Part shown: piece by piece, positions 6,703 through 15,413 of the stretch | Position numbering within the stretch: position 1 is the stretch's first letter | How the letters are laid out: each line of letters opens with the position of its first letter | Assembly: GCF_028198145.1 (NCBI RefSeq) | Contig: NZ_CP116338.1 | Span: 682,001-746,000, forward strand | DNA: 64,000 nucleotides | Source of the DNA: Microbacterium sp. nov. GSS16 | GTDB lineage: Bacteria; Actinomycetota; Actinomycetes; Actinomycetales; Microbacteriaceae | Direction of reading: 5' to 3' | Notes under the pieces: generated by a model | Seen by the model: the letters and a program-made list of their open reading frames with translations, nothing else | The model's database searches: none | What the model was told of the DNA's origin: nothing | Translations under genes and position numbers: made by a program

Positions 6703-8688
6703 TCAGCGACGGCCCGGTTGGGCAGCCTTCTCTCGCGCGAACTCGGCGTACTCCGCGAGCAGGCCCGCATCGTCGACACTCCCCAGGTCTGCGACGTCCG
6801 CAAGGGCGGCGCCCTGCAGCAGACGCTTCACGGGCACCTCGAGCTTCTTTCCCGTGCGCGTGTGGGGGATGCCGCGCATGACGACGATCTCGTCGGGCAG
6901 ATACCGGGGCGAGAGCTGCTTGCGGATCGCCGCGACGACGGCATCCTTGACCGCCTGCTCATCAGCGCCCGCGCGCAGCGTGAGGAACAACGGCATGTAA
7001 TAGCCCTCGTCACCGATCTCGGCTCCGATGACCATCGCCTCGGCGACCTCGGGCAGCGCCTCGACCACCGCATAGATGTCGGCAGACCCGAGCCGGATGC
7101 CGTTGCGATTGAGCGTGGAGTCGGAGCGCCCGAGAATGCGGATGCCGCGTTCGGAGAACTCGATGAAGTCACCGTGTCGCCAGACGCCCGGGTAGTGGTC
7201 GAAGTAGCTGGCGCGATATCGCGCACCGTCGTCATCGCCCCACAGCCGCAGCGGCATGGACGGAATCGACTCGGTGACGACCAGCTCGCCCGTACCGGTC
7301 GCCGGCCGACCTTCGGCATCCCACGACTCGACCTTCACCCCCAGCGCGGGCGCCTGGATGTATCCCACTCGCACTGGCTCGGTGGGCGCGCCGCCGACGA
7401 AGCATCCGACGATGTCGGTGCCGCCGCTCATCGAGACGAGCCACACATCGCCGACGCCGCGATACACCCAGCGGAAGCCGTCGGACGACAGCGGCGAGCC
7501 TGTCACCTGGATCTCGCGCAGTGCCGACAGATCGTGATCGCGCCCGGGCGACAGACCCTCCTTCGCGCACGCATGCACGAATCCCGCGCCGACGCCGATG
7601 ACCGCGGCACGCGTCTGCGCCGCGACCTGCCACACTCGATCGATCGACGGGAAGGTGGGGTTGCCGTCCACGAGGACGGCGACCGCCCCCGCCCCGATGG
7701 CACTCGCGAGCGTGTTCCAGACGACCCAGCTGGTCGAGGCCACTCCGAAGTAACGATCGCCCTCACGCACGTCGCCGCCCAGGATCAGGAGCTTGAGCTC
7801 CTCGAGCAGCGCGCCGCCGTGACCATGCACGATGCCCTTCGGGATGCCGGTGGTGCCCGACGAGAACAGCACCCAGAGCGGGTCGCTGAACTCGACCTCG
7901 AGGTACACCGGCTCGACGCCGTCACGCACCACGTCAGCCCACATCGCACCCGGCGCGCCCACATCGGGGATCGGGACGGTGGGTGCGCTCTCGCCGACCC
8001 ACACCACCTGCTCGAGGGTCGGAAGTCCTGCCACGACCTCGGCGATCTCGCCGCCGCGGTCGCGGTCGACCCCGCCGAGACGGTAGCCGGGCGCCGCGAT
8101 CAGCACCTTCGGCTCGAGCTGCGCGAACCGAGACACGATTGCTCCCGAACCGAACTCCGGCGAGCAGACGGCCCAGACCGCGCCGATCGACGCGGTCGCG
8201 AGCAGGCCGATCACCGCTGCGGGGATGTTCGGCAGCACCGCCACCACTCGATCGCCAGGGCCGACGCCGAGCGAGCGCAGGTGCGCGGCGAGCGCGCCGA
8301 CGCGCCCGCGGAGCTCGTCGAACGAGATCTCCTCGGTCGAGCCGTCTTCTGCGACGGCGATCAGCGCCTGCCCGTCTCGTCCGTCGAGCAGGTGCCGAGC
8401 GAAGTTCAGGGTGCGCCCGGGGAACCAGCGTGTGTCGGGCATCGGTCGCCCATCGCACACCTCCCCGGCGGATCCGCCCATCCGCACCCCGGCGAAGTCG
8501 GCGAACTCCGACCAGAACAACTCCGGCTGCGAGACGCTCCACTCCCACAGTGCCCGGTATCCCTCGCCGACGGCGATGCCGCGGCCACGCAGGAACGCGG
8601 CGAACCGCTCGGTGCCGCTGCGCTCTGCCTCAGACGGATCAGGGCGCCAGATGATCTCGCCCTCCGCGGCGGACGGGTCGACGATCAC
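6703..8688 (-). CDS. Acetoacetyl-CoA synthetase (acetoacetate-CoA ligase)
   Basis: ATP-dependent ligase of the ANL (AMP-forming) family that turns acetoacetate into acetoacetyl-CoA. The 661-residue length and N-terminal region (ELFWSEFADFAGV, then FPGRTLNFARHLL) match acetoacetyl-CoA synthetases. The AMP-binding motif LFSSGTTGIPKGIVHGHGG and the C-terminal TRTGKKLEVPVKRLL catalytic-lysine region are present. The GTG start at 8688 overlaps the cupin stop codon by four bases (GTGA), so translation is coupled. Together with the FAH hydrolases and the thiolase in the same regulon, it suggests that the pathway releases acetoacetate and channels it to two acetyl-CoA. Confidence 0.9.
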   Translation of the reverse strand: MIVDPSAAEGEIIWRPDPSEAERSGTERFAAFLRGRGIAVGEGYRALWEWSVSQPELFWSEFADFAGVRMGGSAGEVCDGRPMPDTRWFPGRTLNFARHLLDGRDGQALIAVAEDGSTEEISFDELRGRVGALAAHLRSLGVGPGDRVVAVLPNIPAAVIGLLATASIGAVWAVCSPEFGSGAIVSRFAQLEPKVLIAAPGYRLGGVDRDRGGEIAEVVAGLPTLEQVVWVGESAPTVPIPDVGAPGAMWADVVRDGVEPVYLEVEFSDPLWVLFSSGTTGIPKGIVHGHGGALLEELKLLILGGDVREGDRYFGVASTSWVVWNTLASAIGAGAVAVLVDGNPTFPSIDRVWQVAAQTRAAVIGVGAGFVHACAKEGLSPGRDHDLSALREIQVTGSPLSSDGFRWVYRGVGDVWLVSMSGGTDIVGCFVGGAPTEPVRVGYIQAPALGVKVESWDAEGRPATGTGELVVTESIPSMPLRLWGDDDGARYRASYFDHYPGVWRHGDFIEFSERGIRILGRSDSTLNRNGIRLGSADIYAVVEALPEVAEAMVIGAEIGDEGYYMPLFLTLRAGADEQAVKDAVVAAIRKQLSPRYLPDEIVVMRGIPHTRTGKKLEVPVKRLLQGAALADVADLGSVDDAGLLAEYAEFAREKAAQPGRR

Positions 8689-9290
8689 GCCGGTTCCACC
8701 GCTTTCGCCTCCGTGCGCGCCAGGGCGATCTCGCTCGGAGCGATCGGGTCGGTGCCGACCAGCACGAACAGCATCCGTGCCGTGCGGTCGGTGCGGTTCG
8801 ACCAGGCGTGCGCGGTCGCACGCTGCACGGCGACGTCTCCAGCGCGCATGGTGACCTCGCCCTCGTCGACGAGCAGCGTGATCTCGCCTTCGAGCACGAC
8901 GGCGTAGTCGATCGACTCCGTCCGGTGGAACCAGAAGTGCTTGCCGGCGCTGTGCTCCTCACCGGCCTCGCGCTCCTCGTGCGCCCCGATCTCGTCGAAC
9001 ACGGCGTCGCCGGCGTTCTTCGGGTACACGGCATCCGGCGGGAAGTCCGCGATGCGCACGACCGTCTCGCCCACCGCGGGAAAGTCGATCTGAGCGCCGG
9101 CAGGCGCCGGGTCGACGTCGGTCACGTGATCGACCGCACCGGCGGGGGTGAACCAGGCGACGGTCGCCCCGAATCCCGGGATGCTGTCGGAGCTGAAACT
9201 GTTCGGCGCATCGGCATCGTCGAACAGGATCACCGCGCGACCCTGATCATCGTGGCCGGTGACGACCCGGCGGACGGGCTTGCGCGCCAC
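8685..9290 (-). CDS. Cupin-domain protein
   Basis: A 201-residue protein with a C-terminal cupin barrel: EHSAGKHFWFHRTESIDYAVVLEGE gives the first cupin motif, and GDVAVQRATAHAWSNRTDRTARMLFVLVG the second, with a His at the usual metal position. The GTG start at 9290 is preferred because GAGGAGG sits eight bases upstream inside the end of the FAH gene; the longer reading frame from 9332 overlaps that gene by 40 bases. Related proteins accompany aromatic and hydroxy-acid degradation genes, but no reaction is assigned. It lies between FAH copy 2 and acetoacetyl-CoA synthetase in one tightly packed operon. Confidence 0.8.
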   Translation of the reverse strand: MARKPVRRVVTGHDDQGRAVILFDDADAPNSFSSDSIPGFGATVAWFTPAGAVDHVTDVDPAPAGAQIDFPAVGETVVRIADFPPDAVYPKNAGDAVFDEIGAHEEREAGEEHSAGKHFWFHRTESIDYAVVLEGEITLLVDEGEVTMRAGDVAVQRATAHAWSNRTDRTARMLFVLVGTDPIAPSEIALARTEAKAVEPA

Positions 9291-9292
9291 GG

Positions 9293-10300
9293 TCAGGCCT
9301 CCTCGAAGGGGTAGGGCTGCGGGGTCGGCCACCAGGCGGGCGACTCCTTCTCGGCCGCGATGCGGTTGCGCATCGTGCCGACGCCTTCGAGCTCGAGCTC
9401 GAGCACGTCACCCGGCTGCAGGAAGCGACCGAGCTCGACCCCCGCCCCGAACGCCATGGTGCCCGAACCGATCAGGTCGCCGGGCTGGATGCCGTTGAGC
9501 TGCGAGGCGTACGCGACGGTCTCTTCCGGCGTCCAGATGAAGTCCTCCACTCGCGTGTCCGACCACACCTCGCCGTTCACGCGCACCTGACCGGTGAGTC
9601 CGATGATCGAGGGGATCTCGTCCAGCGTCGTGATCCACGGCCCGATCCCGTACGCGAAGTCCTTGGAGTGCTGCGCGCCCATGCCGATCGGCGACTCCAG
9701 CTTCTGCACGTCGCGCAGGCTCCAGTCGTTGAAGATCGTGATGCCGAAGACGTGCTGCCAGGCGTCCTCGGGCGCAAGGTTTCGGCCCGACCGGCCGATG
9801 ACGTATCCGATCTCCAGCTCGTAGTCGAGCTGCTCCGTGAAGCTGGGGAACGGGATGGTCTCGTCATGGCCGAAGATCGTCGATGTGGTGCCCTTGAAAT
9901 AGCCGGGCCGTTCGTAGACCTCGCGAGCAGGCAACGACTTCATCACGTTGCCGAAGAAGTTCTTGATGTGCCCGTTGAACGTCAGCGAGTCGCGGATCAC
10001 GGGCGGCTTGAGCGCCGCGGTCCACGTGACCTCGTCGATCGCGAGGGAGGCGTCGTCTCCGACGTCGAGAGCGTGGTGAGCGGCGTCGAGGAAGAAGTCA
10101 CCGAGCGAGATGCCCTCAGTCAGATCGCCGAACGTGGCACCCGCGAGGCGCCGCGCGGCGTCGACGGTCGCGCCGCCGCGCTGCAGGCGCAGTGCGTGCG
10201 CCTTGCGCAGATCGATGACGCGTCCGGCTTCGGGCTGTGCGGCGACGACGCGGGTCTCACGGCCGTCCGGGCCGTCGACGACGATGCGTCCAAGTTTCAT
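9293..10300 (-). CDS. Fumarylacetoacetate hydrolase family protein, copy 2
   Basis: A 335-residue FAH-fold protein with the metal-site segment YELEIGYVIGRSG, ITIFNDWSLRDVQ, and IQPGDLIGSGTMAFGAG. The start at 10300 follows a strong GAAGGAGGT site; the upstream in-frame extension to 10423 is rejected because it overlaps the promoter and a palindromic operator at 10340-10354. It heads a three-gene operon with the cupin and acetoacetyl-CoA synthetase genes. A likely job is hydrolysis of a beta-diketo or acylpyruvate-type ring-cleavage product. Homology to fumarylacetoacetase leaves open hydratase or decarboxylase activity. Confidence 0.88.
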   Translation of the reverse strand: MKLGRIVVDGPDGRETRVVAAQPEAGRVIDLRKAHALRLQRGGATVDAARRLAGATFGDLTEGISLGDFFLDAAHHALDVGDDASLAIDEVTWTAALKPPVIRDSLTFNGHIKNFFGNVMKSLPAREVYERPGYFKGTTSTIFGHDETIPFPSFTEQLDYELEIGYVIGRSGRNLAPEDAWQHVFGITIFNDWSLRDVQKLESPIGMGAQHSKDFAYGIGPWITTLDEIPSIIGLTGQVRVNGEVWSDTRVEDFIWTPEETVAYASQLNGIQPGDLIGSGTMAFGAGVELGRFLQPGDVLELELEGVGTMRNRIAAEKESPAWWPTPQPYPFEEA

Positions 10301-10339
10301 GGTGGACCTCCTTCGGTTCACTGCTTCCCTCAAGAATAC

Positions 10340-10354
10340 GATACGAACAGTATC
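10340..10354. promoter_or_regulatory. Candidate TetR operator, box 2 (upstream of FAH copy 2 operon)
   Basis: GATACGAACAGTATC has perfect GATAC...GTATC arms around a 5-base centre. It lies 40 bp upstream of the FAH copy 2 start codon, in the 100-bp gap before the SDR gene. Confidence 0.6.
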
Positions 10355-10400
10355 GAATGTCAAGACGGAGGATGCCGACGTGTCGCGCGACCGGGTCGCG

Positions 10401-11174
10401 TCACATGGTCGCGCTCGCCCCACCGTCCACGGAGATGTCGATCCCGGTCACCCAGGCGGACTCGTCGGAGGCCAGGTACAGCCCGGCATACGCGACGGCG
10501 ATGGGCTCGCCGGGCCGCCCGTCGATCGTGCGTGACACGATCGACGCCACCGGAGCATCCGATCCGAGCTCGCGATACATCGCCTGTATCGGGGGAGTTC
10601 CGATGACGCCAGGGCTCACCGAGTTGACGCGGATGCCGACGGCGATCCCCTCGGCGGCGAGCTGACGCGTCATGGCGACCACCGCACCCTTCGCCGCGGC
10701 GTGCGCGGCCTGAGGCAGCGTGCGCACCCCCTGATGGGCCGCCCCGGAGCCGATGTTGACGACCGCCCCGCCCGTGCGCGCCAGATGCGGCCAGGCGATC
10801 TGCGTGGCGTGCCAGACGATGTCGAGCTCGTTGCGGATGGTGAACGCATAGTCTTCGGGAGGCTGGGTGGCGAAGGGCGCGAAACGCGGGGCGCTGGCGT
10901 TGTTGTACAGCACGTCGATGCGGCCGTATCGCTGCGCCGCCGCGTCGATCCAGCGCTGAACCTCGACGCGATCGGCGAGATCGAATGCCGCGACGTCGAT
11001 CTCGCCGCCCTGCTCCTCGACCAGTCGCGCCGTCTCCGCGGCATCCGCAGCGTCCAGCGTGCAGCCGACGACCGTCGCCCCCTCGCGCGCGAAGAGCTGC
11101 GCGGTCACGCGTCCCATCCCACTGCCGACTCCGGTCAGCAGCACCACCTTGCCTGCCAGGCGACCTTCGGTCAT
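10401..11174 (-). CDS. Short-chain dehydrogenase/reductase with atypical active site
   Basis: A 257-residue SDR with the cofactor motif TGVGSGMG (residues about 15-22) and the NNAS motif around residue 90. The usual YxxxK catalytic pair is replaced by HAAAK in the stretch QAAHAAAKGAVVAMTRQ; the Lys is kept but the Tyr is His. NIGSGAAH supplies the Ser region. This may reflect altered chemistry or a subfamily that tolerates His. It is followed closely downstream by the FAH copy 2 operon and is divergent from the VAO-type flavoprotein. GAAGGGAG precedes the start. The likely substrate is a hydroxylated or keto intermediate. Confidence 0.87.
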   Translation of the reverse strand: MTEGRLAGKVVLLTGVGSGMGRVTAQLFAREGATVVGCTLDAADAAETARLVEEQGGEIDVAAFDLADRVEVQRWIDAAAQRYGRIDVLYNNASAPRFAPFATQPPEDYAFTIRNELDIVWHATQIAWPHLARTGGAVVNIGSGAAHQGVRTLPQAAHAAAKGAVVAMTRQLAAEGIAVGIRVNSVSPGVIGTPPIQAMYRELGSDAPVASIVSRTIDGRPGEPIAVAYAGLYLASDESAWVTGIDISVDGGASATM

Positions 11175-11185
11175 CGTCGTCTCCC

Positions 11186-11201
11186 TTCGCTGATCAGCGA
11201 A
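11186..11201. promoter_or_regulatory. 16-bp perfect palindrome in the SDR leader
   Basis: TTCGCTGATCAGCGAA lies just upstream of the SDR ribosome binding site, in the SDR/flavoprotein divergent gap. It could be an operator for a regulator other than the TetR protein, since it does not match the shared box. Confidence 0.4.
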
Positions 11202-11237
11202 GTCAGCACACCACGGGCGTCGGCGTTCACGGCCGGA

Positions 11238-11256
11238 GTGTGCCGTGGATGCACAC
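11238..11256. promoter_or_regulatory. Inverted repeat upstream of the flavoprotein gene
   Basis: GTGTGC and GCACAC arms are separated by seven bases in the SDR/VAO-type divergent gap. It may be a site for the neighbouring AraC regulator, but AraC sites are usually direct repeats, so this is weak. Confidence 0.3.
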
Positions 11257-11351
11257 CCTCGTGCAGGCGCGGCACATTCCGCACGCGCGCGGAGCGGGCC
11301 GGGCTAGAACGGAGCACACCCGACCCCCACTCAAGGAAGAGACGAGGAACC

Positions 11352-12959
11352 ATGTCCATCGACACGTCCACCCATCGGCCCACGCCTCCTGGCGTGACTC
11401 GCGCAGAACTGGATCAGGCCATCGCCGCGTTCGCGGCCGCGATCGGCGACGGGAAGGTGAGCACCGAGGAGGCGGTGCTGCAGGACTTCCAAGACCCGTT
11501 CCAGGTGCCCGGCACCGCGACGACCCTCCCCTCGGCCGTCGTCAGCCCGCGCAGCACCGAGGATGTTCAGGCCGTCGTCCGCATCGCGAACCAGTACCGC
11601 GTTCCGCTCTGGCCGATCGCCCGCGGCAAGAACAACGGCTATGGCGGCGCGGCACCCTGGGTGCCGGGGGCCGTGATGGTGTCGTTCAAGGAGATGACGA
11701 AGGTCGAAATCGATCCCGAACTCGGCTATGCGATGGTCGAACCCGGCGTCAGCTGGTTCGACCTGCACGACGCGATCGAGGCGGGAGGGCACGACCTCGC
11801 GGCATCCATCGTCGACATCGGCTGGGGCGGGGTCGTCTCGAACACCCTCGAGCACGGTCTGACGTACATGCCCAACTCGATCGATCAGGCTGCGCACTGC
11901 GGCTTCGAGGTCGTCCTGCCGAACGGCGAGCTGTACCGCACGGGTTCCGGCGGTATGGACGACAATCCGACCTGGCCGCTGTACAAGCGCGGCCTCGGGC
12001 CGACCACCACCGAGCTGTTCATGCAGTCGAACTTCGGCATCGTCACGAAGATGGGCTACTGGCTGATGCCGAAGCCCGAGGTCTACATGCCGCTGTGGCT
12101 GCAGCTGTGGGATGACGCTCAGATGCCGGCGGTGGTCGATGCGCTGCGCTCCCTGATGCTCGACGGCACGATCGACATGCGCCCGCAGCTGTCGAACACC
12201 CTGTGCATGGCGTCGATGCTCAGCGCACGCTCGGACTGGTACGACGGCGACGGCCAGATTCCCGAAGAGGTCATCGATCGCATCGCGAAGGAGCTCGGTC
12301 TCGGCCGATGGATGATGCGGTTCGCCCTGTACGGCGATGAGGCGGTCGTGGATCACAACTTCGCGAAGCTCAAGAAGCGGTTCGAGTCGATTCCGTCTGT
12401 GTCGGTGTTCGGGGAGAAGCACGGCGCTGATGCGTGGGAGACGCTGCCGAACCCGCACGAACGTGTGCAGATCGGCGTGCCCAGCCTCGATCTGTACAAG
12501 ATGGCCGGCTGGTCAGGAGGCGATGAGGGCGGTCACGTCGACTTCTCGCCCGTGATTCCGCTGACTGCGTCGCACGCGCGCAAGGCGCAGGAACTGTTCC
12601 GGTCGCTGTGCCACGAAGCGGGGCTGGACTACCTCGGCGGGATGCTGCCGATCAACGCGCGATCGACGACCTTCATCAACGTCATCCCGTTCGACACCAA
12701 GAACCCCGACCAGGTGCACCGCGCGTACGAGCACGCCAAGCACATGGTCGAAGTGGCCGGCAAGATGGGCTACGGCGAATACCGTGCGCACCCGTACTTC
12801 GCCGACGTCGCGATGGAGCAGTTCGGGTTCAACGACCACGCGCAGCTGCGCCTGAACGAGACGCTGAAGGACACCCTCGATCCGAACGGGATCATCGCCC
12901 CCGGCAAGTCGGGCATCTGGGGTTCTCGGCTGCGTGCGGAGGGCTATCCGCAGCGGTGA
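11352..12959 (+). CDS. Vanillyl-alcohol oxidase / 4-cresol dehydrogenase family flavoprotein
   Basis: This FAD enzyme family oxidises para-alkylphenols and related 4-hydroxybenzyl compounds. The 535-residue length fits (about 520-560). The N-terminal FAD-binding PCMH domain includes PLWPIARGKNNGYGG and YAMVEPGVSWFDLHDAIE, followed by GWGGVVSNTLEHGLTY. The cap domain has GHVDFSPVIPLT, and near the C-terminus GEYRAHPYFAD aligns with the Tyr-Arg pair that binds the phenolate in vanillyl-alcohol oxidase. Whether FAD is covalently bound cannot be told. The ATG at 11352 follows AAGGAAGAGACGAGG. It is monocistronic and convergent with an AraC gene, with a strong terminator between. It suggests that the pathway substrate carries a para-hydroxyphenyl group. 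Confidence 0.87.
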   Translation: MSIDTSTHRPTPPGVTRAELDQAIAAFAAAIGDGKVSTEEAVLQDFQDPFQVPGTATTLPSAVVSPRSTEDVQAVVRIANQYRVPLWPIARGKNNGYGGAAPWVPGAVMVSFKEMTKVEIDPELGYAMVEPGVSWFDLHDAIEAGGHDLAASIVDIGWGGVVSNTLEHGLTYMPNSIDQAAHCGFEVVLPNGELYRTGSGGMDDNPTWPLYKRGLGPTTTELFMQSNFGIVTKMGYWLMPKPEVYMPLWLQLWDDAQMPAVVDALRSLMLDGTIDMRPQLSNTLCMASMLSARSDWYDGDGQIPEEVIDRIAKELGLGRWMMRFALYGDEAVVDHNFAKLKKRFESIPSVSVFGEKHGADAWETLPNPHERVQIGVPSLDLYKMAGWSGGDEGGHVDFSPVIPLTASHARKAQELFRSLCHEAGLDYLGGMLPINARSTTFINVIPFDTKNPDQVHRAYEHAKHMVEVAGKMGYGEYRAHPYFADVAMEQFGFNDHAQLRLNETLKDTLDPNGIIAPGKSGIWGSRLRAEGYPQR

Positions 12960-12974
12960 ATCTTCGCGACAACT

Positions 12975-13007
12975 GACTGCGCCCGGGGCTGTGCCCGGGG
13001 CGCAGTC
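12975..13007. terminator. Bidirectional hairpin terminator
   Basis: GACTGCGCCC pairs with GGGCGCAGTC across a GC-rich loop. It sits between the convergent VAO-type gene and the AraC gene, 16 bp after the former's stop. Confidence 0.75.
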
Positions 13008-13025
13008 TTGCGGCGACGCAGGCGT

Positions 13026-13955
13026 TCAGCCGGCGGCGCGCATCTGGCCGGGCGACTGCCCCCATGCGCGACGGAAGGCGCGCGCGAAGCTCGCCGGATC
13101 GCGGTAGCCCCATCGCGAAGCGACCTCCGAGACCGGGCGGTCGGTGCTGCGCAGTTCCTCGGCGGCCGATTCCAACCGCTGCTGCCGGATCCAGGCCGAT
13201 ACGCCGCCGGCGGCTGCGAACTGCTTGTGCACGTGCCGGGTCGACACGTGGTGCGCCCCGGCGATGCGCGACGGACCGAGATCGGCGTCGCTCAGGTGCT
13301 CGAGCGCGTAGCGCCGCATCCGGGCGGCAAGGGCATCGGATGCCGCGGCCGCATCGTCGCCACGCCGGAACAGGTTCAGCACGACCGGCAACAGCATGTC
13401 GGCGACCGCGTCGCCGTCGCGGCCGGTCAGTCCGGGCCCCTCGGCCATCATCTCGGCACCAGAGAACAGCGGAACGGCCAGCCGAACCACGGGATCGCGA
13501 CCGCCGTGCACACGCTCTGCGGCACGCGCGGCAATCGCGTCAGCGCGGCCACCCAGCACCCAGCGCGGGAAGCTCAGCACCATCACGTCGAAGCCGACCG
13601 GCGCCTCGAACGACGAGGGCCGCGAGGTGTCCTGCACCGCCAGATCACCGGCACGCAGTTCGCACGACCGCCCGTCCTGCTCGACGATGCAGCATCCGCG
13701 GCGCACCAGGTACAGCAGGATGCTCTCGGGGTCGGCCGACGCGATCATGCCGCGCTTGCGCGCGACGCGATGCGGCGGGCCGCTGATCGACCGCACCAGG
13801 AGAGGCCCCACCGCCCCTCCCGCCAGCCGGGCATCGAACGTCGCCGAGCCGAAGGACTCGACGCGCATCGGGAAGTAGTGCTCCGCGATTCCGGCTGCCC
13901 AGTACTCGGTCCGCTCCGTCGGCGACACCGCTCTGGTGTCGAGTATCATCGACAT
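13026..13955 (-). CDS. AraC-family transcriptional regulator
   Basis: A 309-residue regulator. The N-terminal half resembles the AraC/XylS cupin-like ligand domain (LLVRSISGPPHRVARKRG, then RRGCCIVEQDGRSCELRAGDLAVQDTSRP). The C-terminal about 100 residues form the double helix-turn-helix, including GAHHVSTRHVHKQFAAAGG and VSEVASRWGYRDPASFARAFRRAWGQSPGQMR. I begin at the ATG at 13955; a longer frame to 14174 runs antisense through the end of the binding-protein gene. Its position next to the VAO-type flavoprotein suggests that it activates that gene in response to a phenolic inducer, which is inference. Confidence 0.9.
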   Translation of the reverse strand: MSMILDTRAVSPTERTEYWAAGIAEHYFPMRVESFGSATFDARLAGGAVGPLLVRSISGPPHRVARKRGMIASADPESILLYLVRRGCCIVEQDGRSCELRAGDLAVQDTSRPSSFEAPVGFDVMVLSFPRWVLGGRADAIAARAAERVHGGRDPVVRLAVPLFSGAEMMAEGPGLTGRDGDAVADMLLPVVLNLFRRGDDAAAASDALAARMRRYALEHLSDADLGPSRIAGAHHVSTRHVHKQFAAAGGVSAWIRQQRLESAAEELRSTDRPVSEVASRWGYRDPASFARAFRRAWGQSPGQMRAAG

Positions 13956-14028
13956 CGTCGAGTCCCTTCGACTGCCAACACGCAACGCGAGTGTCGGGGC
14001 GGGCCGCGCGGCGACCCGCCCCCGCGCG

Positions 14029-15285
14029 TCAGTTCGCGCTCTGCGGCCCGTTCGCCGGGTTCGTGAAGAACTCGGCGGTCTGCTCGTCGGTGAAGTACAC
14101 CCCGTCCGGAGCGAGGTCGGTGCCGTCGCTCTCGGACCAGGAGTCATCGACGACCTCGGCGAGGTTGTCGTCATTCACGACGTACGGCGCCCACACGACG
14201 TGGTTCAGCTTGGGCCCCGCCCCCGCGAGCACCTTCACGCCGACCTGCGCGGCCATCTTCGCCATCGCGATCGGAGGGGTCGCCGTGCCGAAGTACGGGT
14301 AGTCGGGGTTGGCTGCGGCATACGCGGCCATGCCCTGCGACGCACCGACGTCCTGGATCGGCGGCACCGGCTGCCCTGCCTGGGCGAACGCATCGCGGAT
14401 CGCCCAGCCCATCGTGCCGGCCTGGATGACGGCATCCACCCCCGCCGGGTTCGAGGCGAGGTACTGCACGACGGCCTGCTGCGCGAGCGGCGGCTGGAAG
14501 AGCCCCTGCACCGAGCCGACGACGTCGATCTCGGGGCATTCGGCGAGCGCGTAGTCGCGACCGGCGTCCCAGAAGGCCTGGTTCGGGATGCCGGGCACTC
14601 CGGTCACCTCGAGCACCGATCCGGAGCCGCCGATAGACTCGAACACGCCCGATGCCGTGGTCATCGACTGCAGCACGGCGTTGTACGTCACCGAGATCGC
14701 GTTGGGGCTGTCGATCGGCACGACGACCGAGACGACTGGGATGCCGGCGTCGTGGGCCTCGTCGACGAGATCGATCGCGGGCTCCGGCGCGGCCGGGTTG
14801 AAGAAGATGATGTCGGGCTTGAGCGAGATCGCCTGGCCGAACTGCTGGAGCTGCCCGGGCACGTCGGTCGGATCATTGGGCGCGACGTTCAGGATCACGT
14901 CGACACCGGCGTCCTCCAGCGCCTTCGCGAGGGTCTCCTGGTACACGGCGATGAACGGGGCCGCGGGCGCCTGCCCCACGATCGCGGCCGTGAAGCCGTC
15001 GGTTTTCTCGGACTTCCAGTCGGCCCATGCCGACTTCTGGAGTTCGAACGGGTAGCCGTTGTATCCGTCCTTGATCTCGGCGGAGAGGTCGTCGAGCAGG
15101 CCGTCGGGGTCGTTCGCACCGACCTGCGGCACGGCACCGCAGCTGCCGGCGGCGGGACTCGCGCCGTTCCCGGCGTTCTGGTCGCCGCCGGCCGGGGCCG
15201 AGCATCCTGCGAGGGTCAGCACTCCGAGAGCGACGAAGGCCACAGCGGTGGCTGCGTAGCGGCGGAAGCGAGTGGGCTTCACCAT
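14029..15285 (-). CDS. ABC transporter substrate-binding lipoprotein (RbsB-like)
   Basis: A 418-residue type I periplasmic binding protein of the sugar family (peripla_BP_4 fold). It opens with a basic n-region and hydrophobic helix ending in the lipobox LAGC (Cys28), so it is anchored outside the membrane. Body motifs include FIAVYQETLAKALEDAGVDVI, PDIIFFNPAAPEPAIDLVDEAHDAGIPVVSV and DAVIQAGTMGWAIRDAF. It is divergent from the matching ATPase and two permease genes. The intergenic region carries one of the GATACG boxes, so both transcripts can be controlled together. The ligand may be the pathway's aromatic substrate or a glycoside of it rather than ribose. Confidence 0.9.
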   Translation of the reverse strand: MVKPTRFRRYAATAVAFVALGVLTLAGCSAPAGGDQNAGNGASPAAGSCGAVPQVGANDPDGLLDDLSAEIKDGYNGYPFELQKSAWADWKSEKTDGFTAAIVGQAPAAPFIAVYQETLAKALEDAGVDVILNVAPNDPTDVPGQLQQFGQAISLKPDIIFFNPAAPEPAIDLVDEAHDAGIPVVSVVVPIDSPNAISVTYNAVLQSMTTASGVFESIGGSGSVLEVTGVPGIPNQAFWDAGRDYALAECPEIDVVGSVQGLFQPPLAQQAVVQYLASNPAGVDAVIQAGTMGWAIRDAFAQAGQPVPPIQDVGASQGMAAYAAANPDYPYFGTATPPIAMAKMAAQVGVKVLAGAGPKLNHVVWAPYVVNDDNLAEVVDDSWSESDGTDLAPDGVYFTDEQTAEFFTNPANGPQSAN

Positions 15286-15343
15286 TTTTCAAGCTCCTCA
15301 TCGGGTAAGCGCATCGTTGCGCAGGGCCAGACTAGACACATTC

Positions 15344-15358
15344 GATACGGTTCGTCTA
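15344..15358. promoter_or_regulatory. Candidate TetR operator, box 3 (ABC transporter divergent promoter)
   Basis: GATACGGTTCGTCTA keeps the left arm and CGT of the right arm of the shared palindrome. It lies in the 128-bp gap between the divergent binding-protein and ATPase genes. A second inverted pair, ACTAGAC (15331-15337) and GTCTAGT (15354-15360), overlaps it. Confidence 0.5.
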
Positions 15359-15413
15359 GTTTTGAATGTGACACGCGATGCTGCGTGCCCCACGCTCACC
15401 GAGGAGATCCGAG

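Noticed and set aside
6505..8907. 800-codon plus-strand frame opposite acetoacetyl-CoA synthetase
   Set aside because: His/Arg/Asp-rich mirror translation of a conserved gene; no domain, no start signal.
10701..11351. Long in-frame extension of the VAO-type flavoprotein
   Set aside because: It runs antisense through the SDR gene; the ATG at 11352 has a good ribosome binding site and the family length.
15331..15360. ACTAGAC/GTCTAGT inverted pair as an independent operator
   Set aside because: It overlaps box 3, occurs only once in the cluster and is less informative than the shared palindrome; noted within that feature.
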